A stretch of DNA of 64,000 nt from Pseudomonas linyingensis (GTDB lineage: Bacteria; Pseudomonadota; Gammaproteobacteria; Pseudomonadales; Pseudomonadaceae). The notes below the pieces were generated by a model that saw only the letters and a program-made list of their open reading frames with translations, did no database searches and had not been told where the DNA came from. How positions within the stretch are numbered: the stretch's first letter is position 1; every line of letters begins with the position of its first letter. The DNA lies in the NCBI RefSeq assembly GCF_900109175.1, contig NZ_FNZE01000008.1, forward strand, positions 160,563-224,562, in the 5' to 3' direction. Of the stretch, positions 42,303 through 52,313 are shown one piece after another. Position numbers and translations under genes: made by a program.

Positions 42303-42321
<19 letters not shown>
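40519..42321 (+). CDS. Glycoside hydrolase family 15 protein
   Basis: A 600-residue cytoplasmic enzyme of the GH15 group (glucoamylase/trehalase-like), with no signal peptide. The (alpha/alpha)6 domain covers about 215-590, with the hallmark Arg-Asn-Trp-Asp-Tyr-Arg-Tyr-Cys-Trp-Leu-Arg-Asp region near 258-268. The N-terminal domain is a beta-sandwich. Between otsB and otsA it might degrade trehalose or a related glucan, but members of this group have varied substrates and this is inference. It overlaps both neighbours (4 nt and 19 nt). Confidence 0.88.
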
Positions 42322-43691
<1,370 letters not shown>

Positions 43692-43763
43692 GCGAGCCGG
43701 GGCGTCTGTCCGGGCCACCAAGGCTTGCGGATCGATGCGCCCCGGCGCGCCGAGAGGAACACC

Positions 43764-44558
43764 TCAGGCGATGCTCTCGACGATGCCGCCCTCGACGCGC
43801 AGGGCCGCGCCGGTGGTGGCGCTGGCCTGGGGGGAGGCGGCGTAGACGCACATGCTGGCCACTTCCTCGGGGTTGGCGAAGCGGCGCAGCAGCGTCGAGG
43901 GGCGGTTTTCCTTGAGGAACAGTGCTTCCATCTCCTCGAGGGTTACGCCGCGCTCGCGGGCCATCTCGCCGATGAAGGCGTTGACGCCCTCGGTGCGGGT
44001 CGGCCCCGGTAGGATGGTGTTGACGGTCACGCCGCTGCCGGCGAGCACCTTGGCCAGCCCGCGCGAAAGCCCCTGCAACGCCGCCTTGCTGACGCCGTAG
44101 TGGACCATCTCGCTCGGGATGTTCAGCGCCGATTCGCTGGAAATGAACTGGATCCGCCCCCAGCCGCGAGCCTGCATGCCCTGGGCATAGTGGCGCGACA
44201 GGCGCACGCCGCTCATCACGTTGACCTGGAAGATCTCCTCCCAGTCGGCGTCGCCAATCGCGAAGAAGTCCTTGGCGCCGTAGATCCCCAGATTGTTGAC
44301 CAGGATGTCGGCCGCAGGCTCGGCGGCGATCAGCGTCTTGCAACCTGCAGCGCTGCCAAGGTCGGCGACCACGCCACGGGCCAGAGCGCCGGCCTTGGTG
44401 GGGCGCAGGGCAGCCAATGCCGTATCGACACGGCTCTGCTCGCGGCCGCAGACGACCACGCTGGCGCCGGCGTTGGCGAGTCCCTGAGCGATGGCCAGGC
44501 CGATGCCACCGGTGGAGCCGGTGACGATGGCGGTCTTGCCGGAAAGATCGATGATCAT
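43764..44558 (-). CDS. Short-chain dehydrogenase/reductase
   Basis: A 264-residue classical SDR: Thr-Gly-Ser-Thr-Gly-Gly-Ile-Gly near residues 14-21 for NAD(P), the Asn-Asn-Leu-Gly segment, catalytic Ser in Phe-Ile-Ser-Ser-Glu-Ser, and Tyr-Gly-Val-Ser-Lys (Tyr-x3-Lys). It could oxidise a hydroxy acid to a keto acid. It is divergent from the dioxygenase/BKACE cluster and shares its control region (44559-44986), so it may belong to that pathway. That link is inference. ACAGGAG precedes the start. Confidence 0.88.
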   Translation of the reverse strand: MIIDLSGKTAIVTGSTGGIGLAIAQGLANAGASVVVCGREQSRVDTALAALRPTKAGALARGVVADLGSAAGCKTLIAAEPAADILVNNLGIYGAKDFFAIGDADWEEIFQVNVMSGVRLSRHYAQGMQARGWGRIQFISSESALNIPSEMVHYGVSKAALQGLSRGLAKVLAGSGVTVNTILPGPTRTEGVNAFIGEMARERGVTLEEMEALFLKENRPSTLLRRFANPEEVASMCVYAASPQASATTGAALRVEGGIVESIA

Positions 44559-44798
44559 TAACGAACTCCTGTAGTTTCAGACAGATGAGCGGCGGAAAGG
44601 TCGACTTCCATTGCGTCTGCGGATACTACCTTGCCTGCGTGCGTTGCTCGACCACCTGCGCCTGCATCCGCCGGGCTTGCCCAGCACCGAGCAGGATCAG
44701 CGTCTGCTGCAGGTGGCGTCCCGGACTGAAGCGGAGCAGGTGAGGCTTGCGGCCATCTGGCCGACATCGCAAAAACTGACGCAAATCAAAACCACACC

Positions 44799-44825
44799 TA
44801 ATCCCGCAGGAAATATCCGGGATTA
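44799..44825. repeat. Inverted repeat just upstream of the promoter element
   Basis: TAATCCCG (44799-44806) and CGGGATTA (44818-44825), perfect arms with an 11-nt spacer, immediately before the first activator half-site. Could be a second operator or a hairpin. Confidence 0.5.
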
Positions 44826-44889
44826 GTCATGAAATGAAAAACCACTGTCGCCGATTGCAAAGTCGACATCGGGGCACACTCATAAATTC
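44826..44889 (+). promoter_or_regulatory. Activator-type promoter element, module 1
   Basis: It aligns without gaps over 64 bp to 47080-47143. Two GTC-starting half-sites (44826 and 44847) are 21 bp apart, two helical turns, followed by GGGGCA and a CATAAAT -10-like sequence at 44881-44887. Proposed binding site of the AraC-type regulator at 58226. Confidence 0.7.
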
Positions 44890-44986
44890 TCCTCACGGCC
44901 GCCGCGGCACGCCTGCCTTCCCGGCAGTTGGCGCGGCTGGCGCAATGCCCGGCCGAACGACCTTCGCCCCTGAGGAGAACAACAAG

Positions 44987-45835
44987 ATGCGCGTAGAACC
45001 ACTCACCTGCAGTATCGGCGCCGAGCTGATCGGCGTGAACCTCGCCGATGCCGTCCACGACGACGGTCTGTTCAACGAGATCAAGGGACTGCTGCTGCAG
45101 AACAAGGTGCTGTTCCTGCGCGATCAGGACATTTCGCGTCCGGATCACGTGGCCTTCGCCCGCCGCTTCGGCGAGCTGGAGGACCACCCGATGGCGCCGA
45201 CCCATCCGCAGGCGCCGGGCCTGGTGCAGATCTACAAACGCCCCGACCAGCCGATCGACCGCTACGAGAACGCCTGGCACACCGACGGCACCTGGCGCGA
45301 GACCCCCGCCATGGGTTGCGTGCTGCGCTGCGTGGAGTGCCCGCCGGTCGGTGGCGACACCATGTGGGCCAACATGGCGCTGGCCTACGAGAAGCTGCCG
45401 ATGGAGGTCAAGGAGCAGATCGAGGGCCTGCGCGCCAACCACAGCTTCGAGTCGTCCTTCGCTGCCGCCATGCCGCTCGACAAGCGCCTGGCGATGAAGG
45501 CCCAGTACCCGGACGCCGAGCACCCGGTGGTGCGCATTCACCCGGAAACCGGCGAGAAGATCCTCTTCGTCAATGCCTTCACCACCCACTTCACCAACTA
45601 CCACACCCGGGAGCGCGTGCGCTTCGGCCAGGACGCCAACCCCGGCGCCAGCGACCTGCTGCGCTACCTGGTGAGCCAGGCGTTCATTCCGGAGTACCAG
45701 GTGCGCTGGCGCTGGAAGCCGAACAGCATCGCCATCTGGGACAACCGCAGCACCCAGCACTACGCCGTCATGGACTACCCGGCCTGCCATCGCAAGATGG
45801 AGCGCGCGGCCATCGTCGGCGACAAGCCTTTCTGA
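44987..45835 (+). CDS. 2-oxoglutarate/Fe(II)-dependent dioxygenase, TauD/TfdA family, paralog 1
   Basis: A 282-residue member of the TauD family. Iron ligands are His98 and Asp100 (Trp-His-Thr-Asp) and His258 (Ser-Thr-Gln-His-Tyr), and Arg269, 11 residues after the distal His, would hold 2-oxoglutarate. The enzyme should hydroxylate an unactivated carbon of a small acidic substrate, which is unknown. ATG 44987 follows GAGGAG; the frame upstream runs through the promoter. I count 53 differences in 282 ungapped positions against the paralog at 48188 (about 81% identical). Followed after 46 bp by a BKACE gene, as is its paralog. Confidence 0.9.
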   Translation: MRVEPLTCSIGAELIGVNLADAVHDDGLFNEIKGLLLQNKVLFLRDQDISRPDHVAFARRFGELEDHPMAPTHPQAPGLVQIYKRPDQPIDRYENAWHTDGTWRETPAMGCVLRCVECPPVGGDTMWANMALAYEKLPMEVKEQIEGLRANHSFESSFAAAMPLDKRLAMKAQYPDAEHPVVRIHPETGEKILFVNAFTTHFTNYHTRERVRFGQDANPGASDLLRYLVSQAFIPEYQVRWRWKPNSIAIWDNRSTQHYAVMDYPACHRKMERAAIVGDKPF

Positions 45836-45881
45836 TCCTCCCGAAAAACAAGCACAACACCGCTAATCCGAGGAAAACGCC

Positions 45882-46940
45882 ATGAACTTCATCGATGGTT
45901 CGCTGTTTGTCGAAAACATGCAGAAACTGGTCATCACCGCCGCGCCCTACGGTCCGGAATGGCAGCCGTCCGACTTCCCGGAAGACATCCCGGTATCGCT
46001 CGAGGCGCAGATCCAGAAGGCCGTCGACTGCTACAACGCCGGTGCCACCGTGCTCCACGTGCATGGTCGCGAAGCCGATGGCAAGGGCTCCAAGCGTCTG
46101 TCCTTCACCAATGAACTGATCGCCGGCATCCGCGAAGCCTGCCCGGACATGATCCTGCAGGTCGGTGGCTCGATCTCCTTCGCCCCGGAAACCGAAGGCG
46201 ACGTCGCCAAGTGGCTGAGCGACGACACCCGCCACATGCTGGCCGAGATCAAGCCGACCCCGGACCAGGTGACCATCGCCATCAACACCAACCAGATGAA
46301 CGTGGTCGAGCAGATGTGCGCCGCCGACGTCAGGGGTACCTCGCTGGATGTCGGCACCCCCGGCTACGAGGCCTACCGCGAGATGACCATCCCGGCCGGC
46401 CCGGCCTGGGTTGAGGAGCACATCAAGCGCCTCAGCGACAACAAGATCCAGACCCACTTCCAACTGGCCAACATCGCCCAGCTGGAAACCGTCGAGCGCA
46501 TGATGCGCCGCGGTGTGTGCAACGTGCCGCTGATCCTTACCTGGGTGGCCATCGGCGGTGGCTTCGAGGCGCCGAACATCTACAACCTGGCCAACTTCGT
46601 GCGTGCCTGCCCGGACGGCTCGGTGCTGACCCTGGAAACCTCCATGCTCAACACCCTGCCGCTGAACATGATGGCCATGGCCCTGGGCCTGCACGTGCGC
46701 TGCGGCATCGAGGACAACATCTGGACCCAGGACCGCTCGCGCAAGATGTCCACCGTCGAGCAGATCGAGCAGCTGGTGCGCATCTCCCGCGAGTTCGGCC
46801 GTGGGGTGGCCAACGGCAAGGAGGCGCGCGAGATCTACCGGATCGGCACCTTCTACAAGGACGCCGACGAGACCCTGGCCAAGAACGGCTTCGCGCCCAA
46901 CCGCAAGCCGGGTCAAGTGGGCTTCACCCAGCACGCCTGA
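45882..46940 (+). CDS. BKACE-family beta-keto acid cleavage enzyme, paralog 1
   Basis: A 352-residue TIM-barrel enzyme of the 3-keto-5-aminohexanoate cleavage (Kce, DUF849/BKACE) family. These enzymes use zinc to exchange the acetyl part of a beta-keto acid with acetyl-CoA, giving acetoacetate and a new acyl-CoA. The zinc-binding His-x-His is His59/His61 in Leu-His-Val-His. The barrel strands, with Gly-Gly-Ser-Ile-Ser-Phe and Ile-Gly-Gly-Gly-Phe, are visible. The lysine-fermentation role of Kce itself is unlikely here. It pairs with the dioxygenase before it; a strong terminator follows. Confidence 0.9.
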   Translation: MNFIDGSLFVENMQKLVITAAPYGPEWQPSDFPEDIPVSLEAQIQKAVDCYNAGATVLHVHGREADGKGSKRLSFTNELIAGIREACPDMILQVGGSISFAPETEGDVAKWLSDDTRHMLAEIKPTPDQVTIAINTNQMNVVEQMCAADVRGTSLDVGTPGYEAYREMTIPAGPAWVEEHIKRLSDNKIQTHFQLANIAQLETVERMMRRGVCNVPLILTWVAIGGGFEAPNIYNLANFVRACPDGSVLTLETSMLNTLPLNMMAMALGLHVRCGIEDNIWTQDRSRKMSTVEQIEQLVRISREFGRGVANGKEAREIYRIGTFYKDADETLAKNGFAPNRKPGQVGFTQHA

Positions 46941-46977
46941 TTCCCTGAGCAGCCAGCGCTGAGACTGGCTGCGCCTT

Positions 46978-47041
46978 GCCGGTGTGCCCGGCAGGACCTG
47001 CATGGTGGTGCAGGCCTGTCGCGCGCACCGGCTTTTTTTTT
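46978..47041 (+). terminator. Rho-independent terminator after module 1
   Basis: GCCGGTG (46978-46984) pairs with CACCGGC (47026-47032), followed by nine T (47033-47041). A smaller hairpin of 8-bp arms lies just before it. This shows module 2 has its own transcript. Confidence 0.82.
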
Positions 47042-47079
47042 ACATGAAGCACGCGCAGGTGCAGGAATCCCCGACGGCT

Positions 47080-47143
47080 GTCATGAAATGAATAATCACT
47101 GTCGCCTGATGAGAAGCGCAGTCCGGGGCAACTCCCTAAATTC
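47080..47143 (+). promoter_or_regulatory. Activator-type promoter element, module 2
   Basis: Ungapped match to 44826-44889. Half-sites start at 47080 and 47101 (21 bp), the same spacing as in module 1; the -10-like CCTAAAT is at 47135-47141, the same distance away. The next gene starts about 50 nt later. Confidence 0.7.
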
Positions 47144-47193
47144 CCTAGTACACGAGCGACATTGCTCAACAAGAATGCATTTGGGAGACAAGC

Positions 47194-48174
47194 ATGGCCA
47201 AAGCCGTACGCTTCTATGAAACCGGTGGTCCCGAGGTCCTGCGCTACGAGGACGTCGAGGTCGGCGAACCCGGTCCCGGTCAGGTCCGTCTGCGCCATGT
47301 GGCGGTCGGCCTGAACTATGCCGACACCTATTTCCGCAACGGCACCTACCCGATCCCGCTGCCCAACGGCATGGGCGTGGAAGCCTCCGGCGTGGTGGAG
47401 GCGGTGGGCGAGGGCGTCACCAACGTGGCGGTGGGCGATCGTGTCACCTACACCGGCTTCCTCAACACCCTCGGCGCCTACTCGACCGAGCGTCTGATCC
47501 CGGCCGAGCCGCTGATCAAGCTGCCGGAGACCATCTCCTTCGAGACCGCCGCGGCCATGACCATGCGCGGCCTGACCTCGTCGTACCTGATGCGCCGCAT
47601 CTATGACTTCAAGGCCGGCGACACCATCCTGCTGCACGCCGCCGCCGGCGGCGTCGGCCTGATCGTATCGCAGTGGGCCAAGCTGCTCGGCCTGACCGTG
47701 ATCGGTACCGTGTCCACCGAGGCCAAGGCCGAAGTGGCCCGCGCCCACGGTTGCGACCACACCATCAACTACAGCCATGAAGACGTCGCCAAGCGCGTGC
47801 GCGAGCTGACCGATGGGGTCGGCGTCAACGTGGTGTTCGACAGCGTCGGCAAGAACACCTTCATGGCCTCGCTTGACTCGCTCAAGCGTCGCGGCCTGCT
47901 GGTCTGCGTCGGCACCGCCTCCGGCCCGATCCCGGCCTTCGACCCGGTGCTGCTGGCGATGAAGGGCTCGCTGTACCTGACCCGCCCGGCGCTGGCCGAC
48001 TACATCGCCGACCCGGCCGAGAAGGCCGCCCTGGCCGGCGAGCTGTTCGACCACGTCGGTAGCGGCCGCATCAAGATCGAGATCAACCAGCACTACGCCC
48101 TGCAGGACGCCGTGGAAGCCCACCGCGACCTGGAGTCGCGCAAGACCACCGGCTCGTCGATCTTCGTCATCTGA
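47194..48174 (+). CDS. Zinc-less quinone oxidoreductase (MDR superfamily)
   Basis: A 326-residue NADPH-dependent medium-chain reductase of the QorA type. The cofactor-binding turn Ala-Ala-Gly-Gly-Val-Gly is at about residues 149-154; there is no structural-zinc Cys cluster. Such enzymes reduce quinones or enones. In this cluster it could reduce an enone or protect against quinones, but no substrate can be named. It is the first gene of transcript 2, behind the conserved promoter, and is followed by the second dioxygenase after 13 bp. Confidence 0.9.
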   Translation: MAKAVRFYETGGPEVLRYEDVEVGEPGPGQVRLRHVAVGLNYADTYFRNGTYPIPLPNGMGVEASGVVEAVGEGVTNVAVGDRVTYTGFLNTLGAYSTERLIPAEPLIKLPETISFETAAAMTMRGLTSSYLMRRIYDFKAGDTILLHAAAGGVGLIVSQWAKLLGLTVIGTVSTEAKAEVARAHGCDHTINYSHEDVAKRVRELTDGVGVNVVFDSVGKNTFMASLDSLKRRGLLVCVGTASGPIPAFDPVLLAMKGSLYLTRPALADYIADPAEKAALAGELFDHVGSGRIKIEINQHYALQDAVEAHRDLESRKTTGSSIFVI

Positions 48175-48187
48175 GGAGGCCACTGCC

Positions 48188-49036
48188 ATGCAAGTCGAAC
48201 AACTGACCTGTGCCATCGGTGCCGAACTGGTCGGCGTCAAGCTGGCCGACGCCATCCACGACGATGGCCTGTTTGCCGAGATCCGCGCCCAGCTGCTCAA
48301 GCATCGCGTGCTGTTCCTGCGTGACCAGGACTTCAGTCGCGCCGAGCATGTGGCCTTCGCCCGCCGCTTCGGCGAGCTGGAGGACCATCCGGTGGCCGGC
48401 AGCGACCCGGAGCATCCAGGCCTGGTGCAGATCTACAAGCGCCCCGACCAGCCGATGGACCGCTACGAGAACGCCTGGCACACCGACGCCACCTGGCGCG
48501 AGGCGCCGCCGCTGGGCTGCGTGCTGCGCTGCATCGAGTGCCCGCCGGTCGGTGGCGACACCATGTGGGCCAATATGGTGCTGGCCTACGAGAACCTGCC
48601 GGCCGACGTGAAGGCGAAGATCGAAGGCCTGCGTGCCCGCCACAGCATCGAGGCGAGCTTCGGCGCCGCCATGCCGATCGACAAGCGCCTGGCGCTCAAG
48701 GCCCAGTACCCGGACGCCGAGCACCCGGTGGTGCGCACCCATCCGGAAACCGGTGAGAGGGTGCTGTTCGTCAACGCCTTCACCACCCACTTCAGCAACT
48801 ACCACACTCCCGAGCGCGTGCGCTTCGGTCAGGACGCCAACCCCGGCGCTGCCGACCTGCTGCGCTACCTGATCAGCCAGGCGTACATCCCGGAGTACCA
48901 GGTGCGCTGGCGCTGGAAGCCGAACAGCGTGGCGATCTGGGACAACCGCAGCACCCAGCACTACGCCGTCATGGACTACCCGCCGTGCCATCGCAAGATG
49001 GAGCGCGCCGGGATCATCGGCGACAAGACCTTCTGA
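48188..49036 (+). CDS. 2-oxoglutarate/Fe(II)-dependent dioxygenase, TauD/TfdA family, paralog 2
   Basis: A 282-residue paralog of the gene at 44987 with no gaps in the alignment. Iron ligands His98, Asp100 and His258, and the 2-oxoglutarate Arg269, are all kept. Differences cluster around residues 32-40, 71-76 and 150-160, which could include substrate-binding surfaces. GAGGAGG precedes ATG 48188. The two copies may act on related substrates or at two steps. Followed by a BKACE paralog after 78 bp. Confidence 0.9.
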   Translation: MQVEQLTCAIGAELVGVKLADAIHDDGLFAEIRAQLLKHRVLFLRDQDFSRAEHVAFARRFGELEDHPVAGSDPEHPGLVQIYKRPDQPMDRYENAWHTDATWREAPPLGCVLRCIECPPVGGDTMWANMVLAYENLPADVKAKIEGLRARHSIEASFGAAMPIDKRLALKAQYPDAEHPVVRTHPETGERVLFVNAFTTHFSNYHTPERVRFGQDANPGAADLLRYLISQAYIPEYQVRWRWKPNSVAIWDNRSTQHYAVMDYPPCHRKMERAGIIGDKTF

Positions 49037-49114
49037 TTCACCTTACGTGCACTTAACTGCCGTCCGCCGGCTCGACCCGGCGGGCGCACTACAAGAAAGC
49101 CCGAGGACCACAAC

Positions 49115-50167
49115 ATGCAATTCTTCGACGATTCCCTGCACCCCGAAAACATGGAAAAGGTGGTTATCACCGTCGCGCCCTACGGCCCGGAGTGGATGCC
49201 GGAAGACTTCCCGGAAGACATTCCCCTGACCATGGAAGAGCAGGTGCAAAAGGCCGTCGATTGCTACGAGGCCGGCGCCACAGTGCTGCACCTGCACGTA
49301 CGCGAGCTGGACGGCAAGGGTTCCAAGCGCCTGTCCAAGTTCAACGAACTGATCGCCGGCGTGCGTGAAGCCGTGCCGGACATGATCATCCAGGTGGGCG
49401 GCTCGATTTCCTTCGCCCCGGAAAGCGAAGGCGAAGGCGCCCTGTGGCTGAGCGACGACACCCGCCACCTGCTGGCCGAGCTGACCCCGCGGCCGGATCA
49501 GGTCACCATCGCCATCAACACCACCCAGATGAACATCATGGAGCTGCTCTATCCGGAATACCTGGAAGGCACCTCCCTGGCCAACCCGGCCTACCAGGCC
49601 GCCTACAGCGAGATGACCGTGCCGGCCGGCCCGGGCTGGGTCGCCGAGCACTTGAAGCGCCTGTGTGCCAACGGCATCCAGCCGCACTTCCAGCTGACCG
49701 GCATGCACGCCCTGGAAACCCTCGAGCGCCTGGTGCGCAAGGGCGTCTACATGGGCCCGCTGAACCTGACCTGGATCGGCATCGGCGGCGGCTTCGACGG
49801 CCCCAACCCGTTCAACTTCTTCAACTTCATCCACCGCGCGCCGGACGGTTGCACCATCACCGCCGAATCGCTGCTGAAGAACGTGCTGCCGTTCAACGCC
49901 ATGGCCCTGGCCATGGGCCTGCACCCGCGCTGCGGCATCGAGGACACCATCATCGACCAGCACGGCAAGCGCTTCACCTCCGTGCAGCAGATCCAGCAGA
50001 CCGTGCGCGTCGCCCACGAGCTGGGCCGTGAAATCGCCAACGGCAAGGAAGCCCGTGCGATCTACCGCATCGGTGAGCAGTACAGCAGCATCGAGGAAAC
50101 CCTGCTGGCCAACGGCATGGCGCCGAACCGCAAGCCAGGGCAGAAGGGCGTGCCGCAGCGCGGCTGA
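49115..50167 (+). CDS. BKACE-family beta-keto acid cleavage enzyme, paralog 2
   Basis: A 350-residue homolog of the enzyme at 45882 with the His59-x-His61 zinc motif and the same overall pattern. It is more divergent from its paralog than the two dioxygenases are from each other, with most change in the central part (Tyr-Pro-Glu-Tyr-Leu-Glu-Gly region and the substrate end of the barrel). It probably accepts a different beta-keto acid. Two hairpins follow, one looking like a terminator. Confidence 0.9.
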   Translation: MQFFDDSLHPENMEKVVITVAPYGPEWMPEDFPEDIPLTMEEQVQKAVDCYEAGATVLHLHVRELDGKGSKRLSKFNELIAGVREAVPDMIIQVGGSISFAPESEGEGALWLSDDTRHLLAELTPRPDQVTIAINTTQMNIMELLYPEYLEGTSLANPAYQAAYSEMTVPAGPGWVAEHLKRLCANGIQPHFQLTGMHALETLERLVRKGVYMGPLNLTWIGIGGGFDGPNPFNFFNFIHRAPDGCTITAESLLKNVLPFNAMALAMGLHPRCGIEDTIIDQHGKRFTSVQQIQQTVRVAHELGREIANGKEARAIYRIGEQYSSIEETLLANGMAPNRKPGQKGVPQRG

Positions 50168-50175
50168 GCCAGGTC

Positions 50176-50204
50176 GGGTCGGGAGGCCAGTGGCTTCCCG
50201 ACCC
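50176..50204 (+). terminator. Hairpin after BKACE paralog 2
   Basis: Perfect 9-bp arms (50176-50184 with 50196-50204). A C-rich, not T-rich, sequence follows, so termination may be partial and the transporter gene may be read through. Confidence 0.5.
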
Positions 50205-50220
50205 CCCTACGCTCCATAGC

Positions 50221-50264
50221 GGTTCTGCAAAGGCTTCACCCTGGGGCGAAGCCTTTGCAGAACC
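50221..50264. repeat. Long perfect inverted repeat before the MFS gene
   Basis: Arms of 17 bp (GGTTCTGCAAAGGCTTC at 50221-50237 and its complement at 50248-50264) with a 10-nt loop. No T run, so either a transcription attenuator-like structure, an mRNA stability element or an operator. Confidence 0.6.
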
Positions 50265-50322
50265 CGGTCAGGCATGACCCATAACAATAATTACCTTCGC
50301 CAGACAGACATAAGGAGGCAGC

Positions 50323-51654
50323 ATGGCCGCCTACCACCCCACCGCCGACGACGGCGAAGACACCTCGATCGGCATCCCGCGCCGCTATGCCTGGATCGTC
50401 TTCGCGCTGACCTTCGGCCTGCTGATCTCCGACTACATGTCGCGGCAGGTACTCAATGCCGTGTTCCCGCTGCTGAAAGGCGAATGGGCGCTGTCCGACA
50501 GCCAGCTCGGCCTGCTCAGCGGCATAGTCGCGCTGATGGTCGGCCTGCTGACCTTCCCGCTGTCGCTGCTCGCCGACCGTTTCGGCCGGGTCAAGAGCCT
50601 GGCGATCATGGCCGTGCTGTGGAGCATGGCCACCCTTGGCTGCGCGCTGGCGCAGAACTACGAGCAGATGTTCATCGCCCGCTTCCTGGTCGGCGTCGGC
50701 GAGGCGGCCTACGGCAGCGTCGGCATCGCCGTGGTGGTGTCGGTGTTCCCCCGCGAGATGCGCGCCACCCTGTCCGGCGCCTTCATCTCCGGCGGCATGT
50801 TCGGCTCGGTGCTGGGCATGGCCCTCGGCGGGGTGATGGCCCAGCACTTCGGCTGGCGCTGGGCGTTCGCCGGTATGGCCTTGTTCGGCCTGGCGCTGGC
50901 GCTGCTCTATCCGGTGATCGTCCGTGAAGCGCGCATTGCGCCCCAGCGTGTCGCCGACGCCGCCAGCAAGGCGGCGCTCAAGGCCCAGCGCCCGCTGCGC
51001 ACCCTGTACTCAAGTCGTTCGGTGATCTCGGCCTATGTCGGTAGCGGCCTGCAGCTGTTCGTCGGTGGCACCGTGATCGTCTGGATGCCGAGCTTCCTGA
51101 ACCGCTACTACGGCATGGGTACCGACCAGGCCGGCGGCGTCGCCGCCATCATCGTGCTGTGCAGCGGTGTCGGCATGGTCCTCTGCGGCATGCTCAGCGA
51201 CCGCATGTGCCGCAACCGCCCGGACCGCAAGATCAGCCTGGCGATCGCCTACTGCCTGGGCAGCTGCCTGCTGCTTTCGGTGGCCTTCGCCTTGCCGGTC
51301 GGCCCGGCCCAACTGGTGATGATCTGCCTGGGTATGTTGATCGCCGCCGGCACCTCCGGCCCGGCCGGCGCCATGGTCGCCAACCTGACCCACTACACCG
51401 TGCACGGCACCGCGTTCGCCACCCTGACCCTGGCCAACAACATGCTGGGGCTGGCCACCGGCCCGCTGCTCACCGGCAAGGTCTCCGACCTGATCGGCCT
51501 GGACAACGCCTTCCAGCTGGTGCCGCTGGTCAGCATCGGCGCGGCAGCGGTGTTCTTCTACGCCAAGCGTTACTACCTCGACGACATGGCCCGCCTCAAG
51601 GACAAGGGCGTCGACGATTCGGCGACCGAGGCTGTGCTGGAGGTGCAGTCGTGA
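50323..51654 (+). CDS. MFS transporter of organic acids
   Basis: A 443-residue major facilitator with twelve expected helices and no signal peptide. The loop 2-3 motif Asp-Arg-Phe-Gly-Arg-Val is present (about residues 85-90). Similar transporters in catabolic clusters bring in carboxylates. In this cluster it is the natural candidate for uptake of the pathway substrate, which would then be a small acid rather than a quaternary amine. Its stop overlaps the next start (GTGA). Confidence 0.88.
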   Translation: MAAYHPTADDGEDTSIGIPRRYAWIVFALTFGLLISDYMSRQVLNAVFPLLKGEWALSDSQLGLLSGIVALMVGLLTFPLSLLADRFGRVKSLAIMAVLWSMATLGCALAQNYEQMFIARFLVGVGEAAYGSVGIAVVVSVFPREMRATLSGAFISGGMFGSVLGMALGGVMAQHFGWRWAFAGMALFGLALALLYPVIVREARIAPQRVADAASKAALKAQRPLRTLYSSRSVISAYVGSGLQLFVGGTVIVWMPSFLNRYYGMGTDQAGGVAAIIVLCSGVGMVLCGMLSDRMCRNRPDRKISLAIAYCLGSCLLLSVAFALPVGPAQLVMICLGMLIAAGTSGPAGAMVANLTHYTVHGTAFATLTLANNMLGLATGPLLTGKVSDLIGLDNAFQLVPLVSIGAAAVFFYAKRYYLDDMARLKDKGVDDSATEAVLEVQS

Positions 51655-52313
51655 GCCGCAGTCTGCATATCGAGGTGTTCTTCGACTTCATCTGCCCCTG
51701 GTGCCTGATCGGCATGCGCCAGCTGGAGCGCGCGCTGACCGAGCTGCGCGCCAGCCAGCCGGATGTCGAGGTGAGCCTGGAGTGGCACGGTGTGCAGTTG
51801 CTGCCCGACATGCCGGTCGCCGGCCTGCCGTTTGCCGAGTTCTACTTGCGCCGGCTGGGCAGCGAGCAGGCCGTGCAGATGCGCCAGGCCCAGGTCCGCG
51901 AGGCGGCTGCGGCAGCCGGGCTGAACATCGACTTCGCCCGCATCCTGCGCATGCCCAATACCGCCGATGCCCATCGCCTGCTGCAGCGTGCCACCGCGCT
52001 GGGCAGTGCGGAACAGGTCGAGGCCCTCCTGGAGCGGCTGTTCGCCGCCTACTTCCACAATGGCGAGAACCTCGGCGATCCCGCCACCCTGCGGGTCATC
52101 GCCGAAGACTGCGGTTTCGCGCCTGTGGACCTGGTCGACAGCCTGCGCGGCGACGGCAGTCCCTTCTTTGGCGATGAGGCCGGCATGGCCGCCAACGGCG
52201 TGCCGTATTTCGTCTTCGACCGCCGCCTGGCGGTATCCGGCTCGCAGTCGACCGAGGTGCTGCTCGGTGCCATGAACGCAGCCCTGGCCCGTTCGGCGAG
52301 ACAGCAGGCATGA
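51651..52313 (+). CDS. DsbA-like thioredoxin-fold protein (FrnE/HCCA isomerase type)
   Basis: A 220-residue protein of the DsbA-type thioredoxin fold lacking a signal peptide, so it is cytoplasmic. Cys15-Pro-Trp-Cys18 is present in Phe-Ile-Cys-Pro-Trp-Cys, as in FrnE-type dithiol oxidoreductases, while glutathione-dependent isomerases often have Ser instead. The late Gly-Val-Pro-Tyr-Phe-Val-Phe (cis-Pro) is typical. The GTG start at 51651 is within the MFS stop. Role in the pathway unknown. Confidence 0.82.
   Translation: MSRSLHIEVFFDFICPWCLIGMRQLERALTELRASQPDVEVSLEWHGVQLLPDMPVAGLPFAEFYLRRLGSEQAVQMRQAQVREAAAAAGLNIDFARILRMPNTADAHRLLQRATALGSAEQVEALLERLFAAYFHNGENLGDPATLRVIAEDCGFAPVDLVDSLRGDGSPFFGDEAGMAANGVPYFVFDRRLAVSGSQSTEVLLGAMNAALARSARQQA

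Larger units (their letters stand above)
44559..44986. other. Divergent control region of the SDR and the first dioxygenase module
   Basis: No gene seen in 428 bases. It contains an inverted repeat (44799-44825) and the conserved 64-bp promoter element at 44826-44889. About 95 nt of leader remain before the dioxygenase start. Confidence 0.6.

Noticed and set aside
45882..46940. BKACE genes as lysine-fermentation Kce
   Set aside because: None of the other lysine-fermentation genes is present, and dioxygenases in the same transcript point to an aerobic pathway.
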